Positions 1 to 10,798 of a DNA stretch of 64,000 nucleotides are shown in pieces. This DNA is from Dactylellina haptotyla (Eukaryota; Ascomycota; Orbiliomycetes; Orbiliales; Orbiliaceae), in the NCBI GenBank assembly GCA_031310005.1, contig CM062380.1, positions 2,790,001 through 2,854,000 on the forward strand, written 5' to 3'. The first letter of the stretch is position 1. Every line of letters begins with the position of its first letter. Position numbers and translations under genes: made by a program. The notes under the pieces were generated by a model. The model did no database searches and was not told where the DNA came from. It worked only from the letters and a program-made list of their open reading frames with translations.

Positions 1-467
1 GCAGACTGGCCCCGTATGAATGCCTGTCAACGTGGAGGCCCCCGCATGTGCCTTCCATCATTGGCCCACCATAACCCAGTTTTTTTCTTTCTCGATCAAA
101 TACGTCCTGGGAGTGTGATATGCAGGGTGGCACAAGAAAAACCGCCGCTTCCAGCTCCACCGTCGGCTAGGAGTGGTTCGCCCCCCTGATCTGTGCCCCA
201 GTCGTTAAGCTTAGAGTTTCTGCTCTCATTTTAACACCACAAGGATTGACGCAAGTAGCTCCGTTTACAGAGAGGAGCTATGCTGTAAAAAACACGTAGA
301 AAGCCGTAGGCCTGTAGAACCCCTCATTCCCTTACCTTGCCTGAAAGCACGGCTCTCTCTCCCTCTCTCCCTCCCTCTTCCTATTTATTACCCGGATTAC
401 CTCTTCTTAGAGCAAAAGTGACGATATCCAAATATACAGTACTCAATAAATTACCACTCTCTTCAAA
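1..467. other. 5' flank of the GLTP gene, no gene seen
   Basis: No supportable coding region. A C/T-rich tract (about 350-385, repeats of CTCTC and CCCTC) lies about 90 bp upstream of the start codon at 468. Such pyrimidine tracts are common just upstream of start sites in filamentous fungal promoters, so this is probably core promoter or 5' UTR. An open frame at 337-777 on the same strand reads through the first intron of the downstream gene and is not a gene. Confidence 0.5.
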
Positions 468-1276
468 ATGGCCGAATCCTCAAGCTCCAACACTAAGCTT
501 TTCATTGACAAGCTCGAAGTACCCTTCCAGGATGTTAACACCTCCCCTGGTGTCGATACCACGAGCTTTCTCAAAGCTTCTGAGGGTGTGGTCGGGCTAT
601 TCGGTGTGTAGCCATATTTATGTTGTGAATGTGGCTTTCCCTCGTATGGGCAGACAATTAACAGTTTATATCACAATAGATATCCTTGGCTCAACCTCCT
701 TCGCTCCCGTTAAGACTGACATGAATGGAAACATTGCGGTATGGGGACCATATAATACTGCACCGGAATCTCTCTAGCTGACTGTATATTTTGGGAGTTA
801 CTAGAAACTCCGAAAACGCCAGGGTGCCGCTCCTGCTACGTCTGGAACTCTCCAGGAACTAGTCACCGCAGAAAAGGCCGAGGGAAAGAAGGAAGCCACC
901 GAAGGTCTTATGTGGTTAATCAGGTAAAATAAATATGCCATCCACGCTTATTTATACTCAACATTCCTTTAATAAACCCCTTCTGCTTTACAGAGGACTT
1001 GATTTTACCGCCAAAGGTATCCGCCACAACCTCGACAACCCCACCGAAGAACTCGCCGCATCATTCCAGGAAGCCTATGGCGGCACTCTCAAACCCCACC
1101 ACAACTTTGTTGTCAAGGGAATTTTCAGTGTTGCTTTGAAGGCTACTCCATACCGCAAAGACTTCTACCCAAAGATTGGTGAAGAACAGAAGATCAGGGA
1201 TTGGCTCGAAGCCCTAGAGAAGGTCGTCGGAATCATGCAAGATTTCTACAAGGAGAATAAGAACTTCGGTCTCTAG
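468..1276 (+). CDS. Glycolipid transfer protein (GLTP / HET-C2 family)
   Basis: Four exons: 468-603, 680-738, 805-923 and 994-1276, giving 198 residues, the usual GLTP length. GLTP-fold proteins move glycosphingolipids between membranes in the cytosol; in Podospora the orthologue HET-C2 is also a heterokaryon-incompatibility factor. Visible ligand-site residues are the D-x3-N-x2-K set in TDMNGNIAKL (human D48/N52/K55), the Trp in LMWLIRGLDF (human W96) and the His of the KPHH segment followed by KGIF (human H140), ending in the conserved ATPYRKDF block. All three introns keep phase, and the first donor reads GTGTGT. The ATG gives an N-terminus of MAESSSSNTK. Nothing looks broken. Family assignment is firm; a role in self/non-self recognition in this species is only inferred from HET-C2. 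Confidence 0.93.
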
Positions 1277-2167
1277 AAGAGACGTCCGCGCTGACCCGTC
1301 GGGATTCCCACCAACGTACCTGCAGAGTTTATGGTAGCCTTCCCCTTCCTTCTTCCTTACAGACCTATCGGACGGAAGCCTTTTTGCTTGTTAGTTATCG
1401 AGTAAGGAGAGAAATGATGAACAAAAAAAGAGTACTGTATATGAAGAAATCCGTAGCAAGACCCCACAAAAAGACATCTAAAGAAGAGTAATCACATCAC
1501 TCCCCCCAGCGCTGGCAGAACAAAAAAGAAACAGAGAAACAGAAAAACGGTTACCCACGCATGAACTCACGCTCGTTTTTTTCAAGATTGGACTGGAAAT
1601 CCTGTACGATAATTATTCACAAATGAAAAAAGAAACCAAAGCAGACAGCGAGTATCTGTCGAACCAAATGCGCTGTGTTCCATTGGTAGAATCCGTGAAC
1701 TTCAAGCTTGCAAGATCATATGAACAAGTGAACTGCACCTTCTCTAAACGATTTAAATGATACCCTTTCGAACTCTCGAACGTATTATTCATCTATTTTA
1801 AACATCGCTCCACGCTTGCGATAGAAAATGGGCATGGCTTTCGAAGAACACCTCGAGCTCCCCGCTATTTAGTAATCTTAGACATCTCTTTTTCTAGAGT
1901 TAACCCGAGTTCTCGCCTTAAGCCGATGAAGTGGAGATCCTTCACACAGACGACATCGACAGGGGTGTGGCGATGAATTGAGTATATAAAACACATAATT
2001 TCCATCTTGTGAACTGAATATTCCAACTTGATCAAACCGCCTCCTTCATTCAAGTGATCAATTGACTGGAATAAACCCTTTCCAAAGTCTACGCTGCTTT
2101 ATAATTAGTGATTGGTATTGTTGACATTTCCAACATCAACACAGGATTCATAGGCCTCCAAATCAAA
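1277..2167. other. Intergenic: GLTP 3' UTR and upstream region of the GNAT gene
   Basis: About 890 bp between two plus-strand genes. It is AT-rich with A-runs near 1426-1470 and 1625-1640 that suit a 3' UTR. The short minus-strand open frame at 1865-2053 has no recognisable content. I see no RNA gene or repeat. Confidence 0.4.
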
Positions 2168-2923
2168 ATGGCTGCACCAACAGGAATTATCAGGAATGCG
2201 GTCAAAGAAGGTGCGCAAAGCTCTCCCAATTTATCGAAGCTAGCAATTGATTTGAATCAAACTAACCTTTAACTAAATAGACATCCCCGACATCCTTGCT
2301 ATGATTCGCGATCTTGCAAATCACCTGAATGACTTGGAACATGTTAAAGCTACTGAGGAACTGCTCTTCAAAAACCACGGGTTTGGTGGAGGACCGGCAT
2401 ATGCACACACAATCCTAATATGTGAAGGGGGAAATACCGTTGGGATGGCATTGTATGTCCCAAAACTTTGATTCACAGTGTCTTTCACAGAGAAGATACA
2501 ACGATAGAAGTTATTATATTATTAACGGCTTTTGTCTAATACTAATAATACACTATTTGCAAAAACAGGTACTTTTACAACTTTGGCACCTGGACCGCGA
2601 AACCAGGTGTGTACCTCGAAGACCTGTATGTGAAGCCAGAATGTAGAGGGAAAGGGTATGGCAAAGCTTTGCTAGCATATCTCGCCAAGGAGGTAAAGAG
2701 AATTGATGGGGCCAGGTTAGACTGGCAAGTGGCAGAGCGTAATAAATCCGGGATGGAATTTTAGTAAGTTTTTCTCATTTCCCATTGCAAGACACAGTGC
2801 TAACAGTCGTTTAGTAAGGCAATTGGGGCTAGATACCTGTCTGAATGGCGGTGCATGCGAGTTGACGGTGACGGGCTGGATACACTTGGAGAGATGGGTC
2901 CCAAGCTCGAATTTGTAGAATAA
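2168..2923 (+). CDS. GNAT-family N-acetyltransferase (diamine acetyltransferase-like)
   Basis: Four exons: 2168-2210, 2281-2452, 2569-2763 and 2815-2923, giving 172 residues. The protein carries the GNAT acetyl-CoA site: a beta-strand segment [20 protein letters not shown] with the Q/R-x-x-G-x-G/A loop seen here as RGKGYG, followed by the helix [11 protein letters not shown] and the motif-B region [20 protein letters not shown]. This order and size resemble spermidine/spermine N1-acetyltransferases and the thialysine acetyltransferase group, so a polyamine or small amine is the likely acceptor. The substrate cannot be settled from sequence. The first exon is only 43 nt. All exon joins keep phase, and the C-terminus (MGPKLEFVE) is intact. 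Confidence 0.88.
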
Positions 2924-3046
2924 CTAACTATCTCCTCACCCTGTAGATAGCGAGTTGTCTTGTAGAACCACCCTGCCTCTTAGTCCGGCGAAGTCGGGGC
3001 ATATAACGAGATATAATGTAGATATTTGCTTCTCCAATAGAAATCG

Positions 3047-4135
3047 TCACCAGAAATGACCCATCTCCCTTGGGATTTTCCCATCTTTTCTCTTTGCCTC
3101 TAGCCAATTCGCAAATTCAAGCGCCTTGCCCTTCAGACGGTTCCTCTCTGCAGCCGACTTACCCGTCACAGCATTCGGGTTCCCGATCAAACCCTCTGGT
3201 TCCCCTTTTCCATTAACGCCTTCGAAATCCTCAGGAGCCCCTTCTTTACGCAATAAAGTCTGCAGCACCGGGGAGTATTTTGCGACCCACTTCCCACCCT
3301 GCGGATTGTCTTTGAACTCCATCGAAGTAAACTGCTCGAGAACATACTCGAATATCCGCCTCTGCATCCGCGGAGTATACCTATGCGGCCTCTGTTTCTT
3401 CGGCCCAATTCGTGTATCTCGAGTAAGGTACTGCCGTTTCGGGGGCACGCATTTCCGGAATCCCATGACGAGCATTTCCATACGTTCGAAATCTGAGGAG
3501 CTGAGGGGCGGTGTGATCCGTCTGAGATTCATTGATTGATGCCGCCATTTCATATTGGCGATTCTGACGCGAGGGAAAGGTTTGCCCGATACTGTTTCCT
3601 TGGGAATTACGGGCTCTATCACTTTGATCGACTTGCCCACTTGTGCTTTCATCAACGCTACTAGCGCAGGGGATGGTCCCGGCGGTGCGGTTCGTCGACG
3701 GCCGGGGATGAGGGGTTCTTGAGGCTCAGATTTTTTCAGCAGAGGCTACAGTCCAACTTTCAATTAGCATGTTTTTGTATATATTAGCAGCACTTGTAAT
3801 GTACATACCTTTAGCATCTCGTGCTTGAGCTTTCCTTTGGCGCCGTATGCATGTTGCAAAACATAAACCAACCGCCATTTATCTCCATTGTTCGCTCTAG
3901 TTAAAGTTGACAAAATCCTCCTGCCGTCCTTCAGCAGCTTGGTCACCCTCTGCTCATCCTTGACGTCCTTGCACTCTCGAAACCGGTCTCGGATCCGACC
4001 CTGGATCTGCTTCCTGGCAACCTCATCGAATAGACATGACGTCTCGCGATACAGTCCCCGGAGGAGCCGAATCGCCTGCTGGGGTTTATTTAGGACGACG
4101 GGTTTGCGGAGCACGAGGCTCGAGACGGTGGACAT
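3047..4135 (-). CDS. LYR-motif mitochondrial protein (fungal Cup1-like LYR family)
   Basis: Two exons on the minus strand, 4135-3809 and 3745-3047, phase 0, giving 341 residues. The first exon holds a complex-1-LYR type helical domain with the motif RLLRGLYRETSCLFDEVAR and basic residues after it (residues about 15-95). The second exon is a long basic extension rich in Arg, Lys and Pro, with RPHRYTPRMQRRIFEYVLEQ near its middle. LYR proteins sit in the mitochondrial matrix, bind acyl-carrier protein, and serve assembly of Fe-S clusters, respiratory complexes and, for ETFRF1/LYRM5, the electron transfer flavoprotein. Most LYR proteins are about 100 residues, so this is a long form like the fungal Cup1-like group. 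It is head to head with ETF-alpha across 259 bp. The specific client is unknown. Confidence 0.85.
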
Positions 4136-4394
4136 GCGGGGTCTAATCGATCATCAAATTGCCAATGCTCAAGGTGTAAGTATACTACGAGAGTAATATC
4201 GAAAGAGAAATCTGCGCCATGGATATCGTCGGCCTCGGCTGTCGCATCCTTGTCCACGACGCACTAAGCCGGCTACGGCACCTCCAACACAAGAAACCTT
4301 TCACGAGGAAGCTCTCCCTCCTTCACCTCTCTCTCTTCCTCCCTTTAGACGATTCGATACCCGGTACTCTCCCCACTCGCTGCCTTCGAACAAG
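4136..4394. promoter_or_regulatory. Divergent promoter between the LYR gene and ETF-alpha
   Basis: 259 bp separate the two start codons (4135 minus, 4395 plus). The half nearest ETF-alpha (about 4300-4360) is C/T-rich (CTCTCCCTCC, CTCTCTCTTCC). No TATA box is obvious. The short shared region means the two mitochondrial genes probably share control elements, but this is inferred from geometry only. Confidence 0.55.
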
Positions 4395-5583
4395 ATGAAC
4401 GCCTCGGTCCTCCTACGGCGCACAGCATTGCGTGCTGCTCGGCCGGTTCCCGTATCCCGAACAATTGTCGGATCTCAGTTCTCACGGCTGGCGAGCACCC
4501 TCGCCCTGTTCGAGCAGCGGGACGGCAAACTCCAATCTTCGGCGCAGAATGTCGTCACCGCGGCGAAGAAGCTCGGGAATCCAGTTATCGGCTTCGTAGC
4601 CGGCAAGTCTGCTAAGGAAGTTGCTGAGCAAGCTGCCAAAATTGAGGGCGTCGATAAAGTCGTATACGTCACCAATGAAGCTTATGAGAAGGTATATTCA
4701 TTTTTATATATTTTCACAAAGTCCATAAACATTCTGATTTGCTAATACTAAAAATCCCTATGAACAGGGCATGCCAGAATCCTACGCCCCACTCGTGGCA
4801 GAAAACACCGACGACGTAACACACATAGTATCCATGCACTCTGCCTTTGGCAAGAATGTTATGCCCCGCCTCGCCGCCCTCCTTGACACTCAGCAGATCT
4901 CCGACATCATCTCCGTCGAATCTCCTGACACCTTTGTCCGACCAATCTACGCCGGCAATGCCATCGCAACAGTACAATCTACCGATGCGAAGAAAGTAAT
5001 CACAATCCGCGGTACTGCTTTCTCCAACGCCCCATCTGGAAGCGGTGCTGCCGAAGTGATCGAAGGGAAAGACTCGAAACATGCAGGAAACGTAGAATGG
5101 GTGGGCGAGGACCTCACACTCTCAGACAGACCGGATCTTGATACCGCCTCCAAGGTTGTTAGCGGTGGACGCGGGTTGAAGGATAAAGAAAACTTTGAGA
5201 AGATCATGATGCCGCTGGCGGATGCAATGGGTGCGGCTATCGGTGCGAGTAGAGCAGCTGTCGATAGTGGATTTGCGGATAACTCGCTGCAGGTCGGGCA
5301 GACAGGCAAGGTTGTCGCGCCGGAATTGTATTTGAGCGTTGGTATCAGTGGTGCGATTCAGCACTTGGCAGGCATGAAAGACTCGAAGGTCATCGCGGCT
5401 ATAAATAAGGGTAGGTTACAAAGTCTTTAAGATTGCGAACTGGTATTAGAGGGTATGTCGATTCGATTGCTAACTTGTGATATTACAGATCCCGATGCAC
5501 CGATATTCCAGGTTGCGGACGTCGGACTGGTGGCGGATTTGTTCAAAGCCGTCCCAGAGCTCACCGAGAAGCTCAAGAAATAG
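4395..5583 (+). CDS. ETFA: Electron transfer flavoprotein alpha subunit, mitochondrial (ETFA / yeast Aim45)
   Basis: Three exons, 4395-4691, 4768-5410 and 5489-5583, giving 344 residues, the usual family length. ETF-alpha binds FAD and, with ETF-beta, carries electrons from matrix dehydrogenases (acyl-CoA, dimethylglycine, D-2-hydroxyglutarate) to ETF-ubiquinone oxidoreductase. The first about 33 residues are rich in Arg, Ala and Ser without acidic residues, as expected of a matrix presequence. The N-terminal ETF domain is followed by the C-terminal FAD domain with the family signature [20 protein letters not shown], then [33 protein letters not shown] is the first FAD-contact segment. No defect is seen. 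It shares a 259-bp promoter region with a LYR-motif gene. Confidence 0.96.
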
Positions 5584-6272
5584 ATAGATCTAAGGCAGAT
5601 CTGACAGTAGTCTGTGTATATTAGCAGTATATAATATATTTGGGATAAAGCGAACAAGCTATTATGATTTTGGACAAGGAGTTACTCTAGATACCGATTC
5701 GGTTTATATTACTATTCTTTATTGATTTCTCCTGTCTGACTAGATATGTCGACCATGGGTGCTATTGTAGTGTATGAAGGAAATCGTCATGAAGGCTGCG
5801 CAAGCTAGGTAAAAGGACAAAATTATAAAGCGAAAAAGAAGGTGAAAGAAAAGAAAAGAAAAGATATATATACACAAAAGTCCCTTAGCAAGTGCCGCCC
5901 TCTCGGTTAAGTAAAGAGAACAGAAGAAAAAAGCCCGTATTTGAAACCGCTCCCAAAGCAAACCCCGCCTTTGTCATCTAATAAAAATTATATATATATA
6001 TATTGGTGATTGATTGGAATCGAATCCGAATGGTCGCGAATCGATATAATATCTTTTTTCTGTTGGTCATCTCGTAATCGATCTGGATGCGGGTGGTTTT
6101 TGTTTTTGCAAAACAGCGAAAAGGTCAAAAGGTAACCGGAGAGAGGAAGAAGTAAACTGATAATCCCAGAGATCCGCTGCGCCAAGTGTAATATTGGAAA
6201 AAATGAGGTAAATAAGTTTGACCGGATAATGTCGTTGGTGTTATAAGATAACCCGCAAGGAATCGGTGTTGG
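5584..6272. other. Convergent intergenic region, 3' UTRs
   Basis: About 690 bp between the ends of ETF-alpha (+) and the Na+/Ca2+ exchanger (-). It is AT-rich, with an A/G-rich purine block near 5835-5865 and a short (AT)n run at about 5988-6002. No gene or RNA is supported. Confidence 0.4.
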
Positions 6273-7584
6273 TTAATGGGCGTCTTCACCACGACCTAGA
6301 GCGAACTCGAGCAAGATGAAAACAACGTAGAGAACCAACAGAGCAGTTCCCATCCATCTCTTACCGCCATAGAAAACAATAGTGGTGAAGATGGCAGACG
6401 AAACCCAGGTCATGATGATCTCAAACGAGGTGACAGAGTTGACGAGCTGCTTTAGGTCACCGGCAAGGAAGAGAACGCCAGCACAAAGAGTAAGCAGGAA
6501 GATGTTGCTACCGGCGGTATTGGCAACGACGATACCGCCTTGTCCCTTCCTTCCTCCAACAATGGCAACGAATTTCTCCGGAAGAGTTGTGGCGAAGGAG
6601 AGAAGGGTGACACCGAGGAGAGTATCCGAAAGCTGGAAGACATCACCAACAGCACCGACACTGTGGGACAGAACGTAGCCGGAAATCGATACGGTGACGA
6701 ACCCGACAAGGAGTTGGTAAAAGTGGTACAAGACGGAGCGGGCAGGTTTCCTCTGCTTGGGGATTTGGGAGACGCTGACGTTGCGCTTGTGACCGTTCAT
6801 CTTGTGGGAGATACTAGATGATTTCCTGTGGGCTCGGAGTGGGATGGCTTCAACGGATGAGCCTCCATCATCACTGCTGCTGCTGCTGCTTCGATATCCT
6901 TCAAGATTTTTCTTCATATGCTTCACGGCTTCCTCGTCGTCGTCAGATTCGTCGTCAGAGGAAGAATCACTGTCGGAATCGGAATCGGAGTCGGAATCGC
7001 TATCTTCTGGCGGGTCCATAACACCCCTATAGATGCCATAGCCAATTGATGCAACATAGATAAAGAAGGCGACGCAAAAGATTGTTCCTCCAACCCGTCC
7101 AAACTCGACACGGAAGACAGCGAGGAAAAAGCAGAAGACGGTGGTTATTATCGATAGGACACCACAATAGATCTTCGAGCTGCGGTCGAAATAAATGGTT
7201 TCATCCTTGGAGAAGAGGAGTCCAAGGGAGAATGCACCAAGGATGTTTGATATCGAGGATCCCAGGATGTTACCTAGGGCCAGGGCGGAATTGTTTTGGG
7301 CTATCGATGCGACGACCACGACAAGCTAGAGGAAGGTAAATGAGACCGTCAGCTCTTGTAAATTACAAAGTACGGTATCCGTGTTCTGGGTTGAGGTTAC
7401 TTACTTCTTCCCATTCCGCACCTGCTGTGAGCAGACCTATCAGAGTAGCCGAGATTCCGAGTCTTCGGGCTATAACAGCGGTATGGTCGACAAACTTGTC
7501 CGCTCCATAGTCTAGCAGGAAGAGTCCGGTAATAAATGCGCAGATGTTAAATATCAGATTGTCATAACTGATAGCTGTTGCCAT
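6273..7584 (-). CDS. Sodium/calcium exchanger family membrane transporter
   Basis: Two exons, 7584-7405 and 7325-6273, phase 0, giving 410 residues. The protein has the two inverted Na_Ca_ex repeats, each about five membrane helices, split by a long hydrophilic loop. Repeat 1 holds LLTAGAEWEE and then LALGNILGSSISNILGAF. Repeat 2 holds the canonical FATTLPEKFVAI and ANTAGSNIFLLTL. In repeat 1 the usual G-T-S-x-P-E is replaced by G-A-E-W-E-E, keeping the ion-binding Glu but not the Thr/Ser and Pro. The loop contains an Asp/Ser block (residues about 168-193, alternating D-S then D/E-rich) and Ser-rich basic stretches that look like phosphorylation sites. It probably exchanges cations across the vacuolar, ER or Golgi membrane; ion and compartment are not given by the sequence. 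Confidence 0.88.
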
Positions 7585-10500
7585 CTCTCGTGTCTATAAT
7601 ATAATGTTCGGCGACGGCGCGACTTTTACGTAACGGTTGCGTTAGTCGTGTTGCTGTTGGGGAATCGGATGTATTTGGGAGTTTTGATTTCGGGAGGGAT
7701 TTCGTTTTCTCTCAACGGAACGAGTCGCAACCTTAAAAGAGCAAGATTGATGGGGTATTTGTCTCTGAAAAGGAGGCGAGGGAAAGGATAGCGATAGACC
7801 AGAGGGCGAAGGAGAGCGAGATTACGGGGAGCAGATTAATAAGATATGTAAAACGAACGACTGGCGGGCGACGAAAAAGGTGGAAACGAGCGGATCGGAT
7901 AGAAATGGGAAGGCGTAACGTTGGAAGACGGAATCGCACAGGCACGGACGGACAGAAAGAGATCCGACTGCTATGCTAAGACGTATTATTATTATCACAC
8001 TCGAGGTATCTGGGAGAAGCGAGGGCTATAAAAGGGAACGAGTGGACGCGGCTGATCGCACTACACAATCCGCAGCTGATAGACGACCGACGACGGCGAG
8101 CGAATGCAGAGCAGCAGAGCAAAAGGGCAAGAGCGAGAGCGAGAGAGAGTTGGAAGGGAAGGGAAAGGAAGGGAAAGGAAGGAGTTCGACAGCAATCAGC
8201 GAACGAGAACCATGCAGGAAAGAGCCATGCAGATGCCGCTGTTCGTAATACTACGCTGCGGTTCCTGAGAAAAGGAGGGCGAGGATATGCCATCAGAGTC
8301 GAGGCCAGCTGGGTTGGGCCTAGCGGGTCCCACTCACTTTTGCCCTTAATCTCATGCGCATACGACACTCCGCTGGGGGACACTTCACGATCCCTCCTAT
8401 TTGGACCTCTGGCACGCTTGGTGAGCGATATATATTAGCTCGAGATCGTACAATCTACAGTGACGTCCGTTGACCATTGACCATTGACTATTCCCTGATT
8501 CCACCTGGCCAGCTGGGCTTGCTACGTCCCCAAAGGTCTAAGCCTCCGAACTCTCTGGAGGTCGAAAACCGGACCCCCAGACAGAGGGGCCTCTTATTCG
8601 CACACCAGATTCTCATCTCAATTTAGTCCGAACCAGCAGCGAGGGACAGAAGACGCGGCGTTGGTGGTGCTGTGCTGGGCATGCAATTTCGGGTCCCCTT
8701 TCGTTATTACCTTTTCATTACTGCCAGCGAGTGTCAGGGGCCCATTCTTCCACCGCTGGTTCTCAGCAAGTCAGGGTGGACCCGACAAACAGAATAAATC
8801 CGAACAAATCTGAATTGGGGAACCCGGGCTAACCCTGTTCTGGCCGTCAAGGCCCTTTTCTTCTTCTTCTTCGCCCTCTTCTTACGGCTGAGTAGAGCAA
8901 GCCGATGTCGAAGAAACTTCCACTCGTCTCGGCTCAACTGGCGGTTGGTATGCTATGTATGGCCCAGCCGAGTGGGCGGTCCCGAGGAATGCAAACAATG
9001 GCTTTTGAAGCCTTCTCGCACAACCCGGAGAATACCATATTTATAGTTATATTTCATCTATTCAGAACGAGTCCCTGTGTTGTCGAAGTTCGTGATATTA
9101 CGGCCTCGTCACATATAATTCAAAATGCTCCCAAAACCGGTAAATCTGTGCCGGCCGACATGACATATTCCACCACAGCGTAATAGCGCCGGCCATGTGG
9201 GAAGCCAGCCAGACACATCCACCCACCCAGCAGCGGCGGGTCGTCCAGCATGCAGCCTTAAGCTTAACATGCTGTTTTGTTCGAGGGCCTAGACGGAGGT
9301 CTGTCCCTGCAGTCCAGACATACGCGTCCATGCGTGCGGAACAATCCTTCGTTCACTCGTAGATACCGCTAGATATCTTGTTCGCTCGAAAACATCCGTT
9401 CAGGCCACCCGAGACACGGGAACACAAATAGAACTCTGGTCGGCGTCCCAAACCCGTCAATCTTCAAACCGAGTTCTCAATCGTGCGATTCCCCGTCCAT
9501 TGTGCATTACATAACCTGTTGATACCTGCCGTCTCATACTACGCTTGTTCTATTCCTGTGCGCGCAAGAGCTCCAACCCCAAGAACAACCTGAGGCCCTT
9601 GGCCAGCTTGGGGGAGGGCTCGACAGAGCAAGCTAGCCAATGAAGCCCGCCTGCTTATCGTGATCATGCGGCGAAAACGCAGGACGGACAATTCGGCCCT
9701 TCTCGCTTGGGAAAAAAGCTTGGCCAGGCCTCGACAAAATTATCAGATCAGTCGATTAGCCAGCTCCTCCGCATCCCACGTTCGAGCTGGGTGCTCGCGA
9801 ACAAGATCCGATTTACGGTGAGCACCATGTTACTCTGATGGGGGCTGCGGACTTTCTCAATCGCCCGATTTCTAGATCCGCTGTTTGATAACGCATGCAT
9901 TCGATCGCTCCTGCCCAACAGGCGGCCCATGCTTAGTCCTTTTTATCAGATGAAGCATCGCCAGGCTTTTCCTCACTTTTTTCTATTCTATGCCGCCAAG
10001 TGGAGGAAATATGCACCTCGCGGCAGCCATGGTCCCATCCAAGGTCACAAACGAAATGAAGGTTGCATAGGTACTATATACACTATCGTCCGTTGCTATT
10101 CAGCCGTTCCTTAGCCAAAGCTTCCCATTGGTAGGTGCCCTGTCTCGCACGTTGGGGGCAGGCGAATTCTTCCCAGGGCGCATGCACCATGGTGGGTCCA
10201 GAAGCCGGCAGGTGCAGAACAGCAACCTCAACCACCACCATCTTTTGGGCTAAGCTTCTAAGGCACAACCCGTGGAACGACTATCATCGTTCACCATTGC
10301 AAGCTCGCTAGCTGCCAAACCAGGCCCTCGGCCACCGGCATGTCAATTGCCCAAAACAAACCCAGTTACAATGGCCAAATGGGTTACTGATGGCCGAGCA
10401 AGCCACAGACCCATTTGCCATGCATGCATATCCTGCTCAACAATCACGACCAGGGACACCACTTGGGTTTCTATTTGCAAAAAAAAAATCCAGGCGGTCT

Positions 10501-10798
10501 AGCGCGGCCTGGCTGGTGGAGACCTGCTTGGGTTACTTGTTGAAGCCCAGGTCAATTGAGACGGTGGGAGAAGGAACGCTTTCGAGATCATGCGAGCGAG
10601 TAGTATATCAAGGGCAGCTTTTCCTCCCGGATTGAAGTCGTGATCTTTCCTCCCCACCCCTCTTTCCCACCAGCGAGGCAAGAGACCAAGTAGCCCTTCC
10701 CCTCATCCCGCTCTCACTTTGACCCCACTTTAGTAGAGCGGAACCTTCCTCCCCCTCGCCTTTAAACACCACACTCGATTGCCAGTTTGCTTGCAATC
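7585..10798. other. Gene-poor 3.2-kb region
   Basis: No open frame here has a recognisable domain or a convincing intron chain. The region separates the minus-strand exchanger start (7584) from the plus-strand NRAMP start (10799), so it is a long double promoter. It contains a canonical TATAAAAG on the plus strand at 8027-8034 with no gene after it, purine-rich GGGAAAGGAA repeats near 8157-8180, and scattered CT-rich tracts. A long promoter is plausible for a metal transporter but nothing here proves regulation. Confidence 0.4.

Noticed and set aside
337-777. 146-codon open frame on the plus strand
   Set aside because: It runs through intron 1 and exon 2 of the GLTP gene in a mixed way; the GLTP reading explains the conserved residues.
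6382-7339. Several plus-strand open frames opposite the exchanger gene
   Set aside because: They are antisense shadows; their Ser/Glu and Leu repeats come from the Asp/Ser codons of the exchanger loop.
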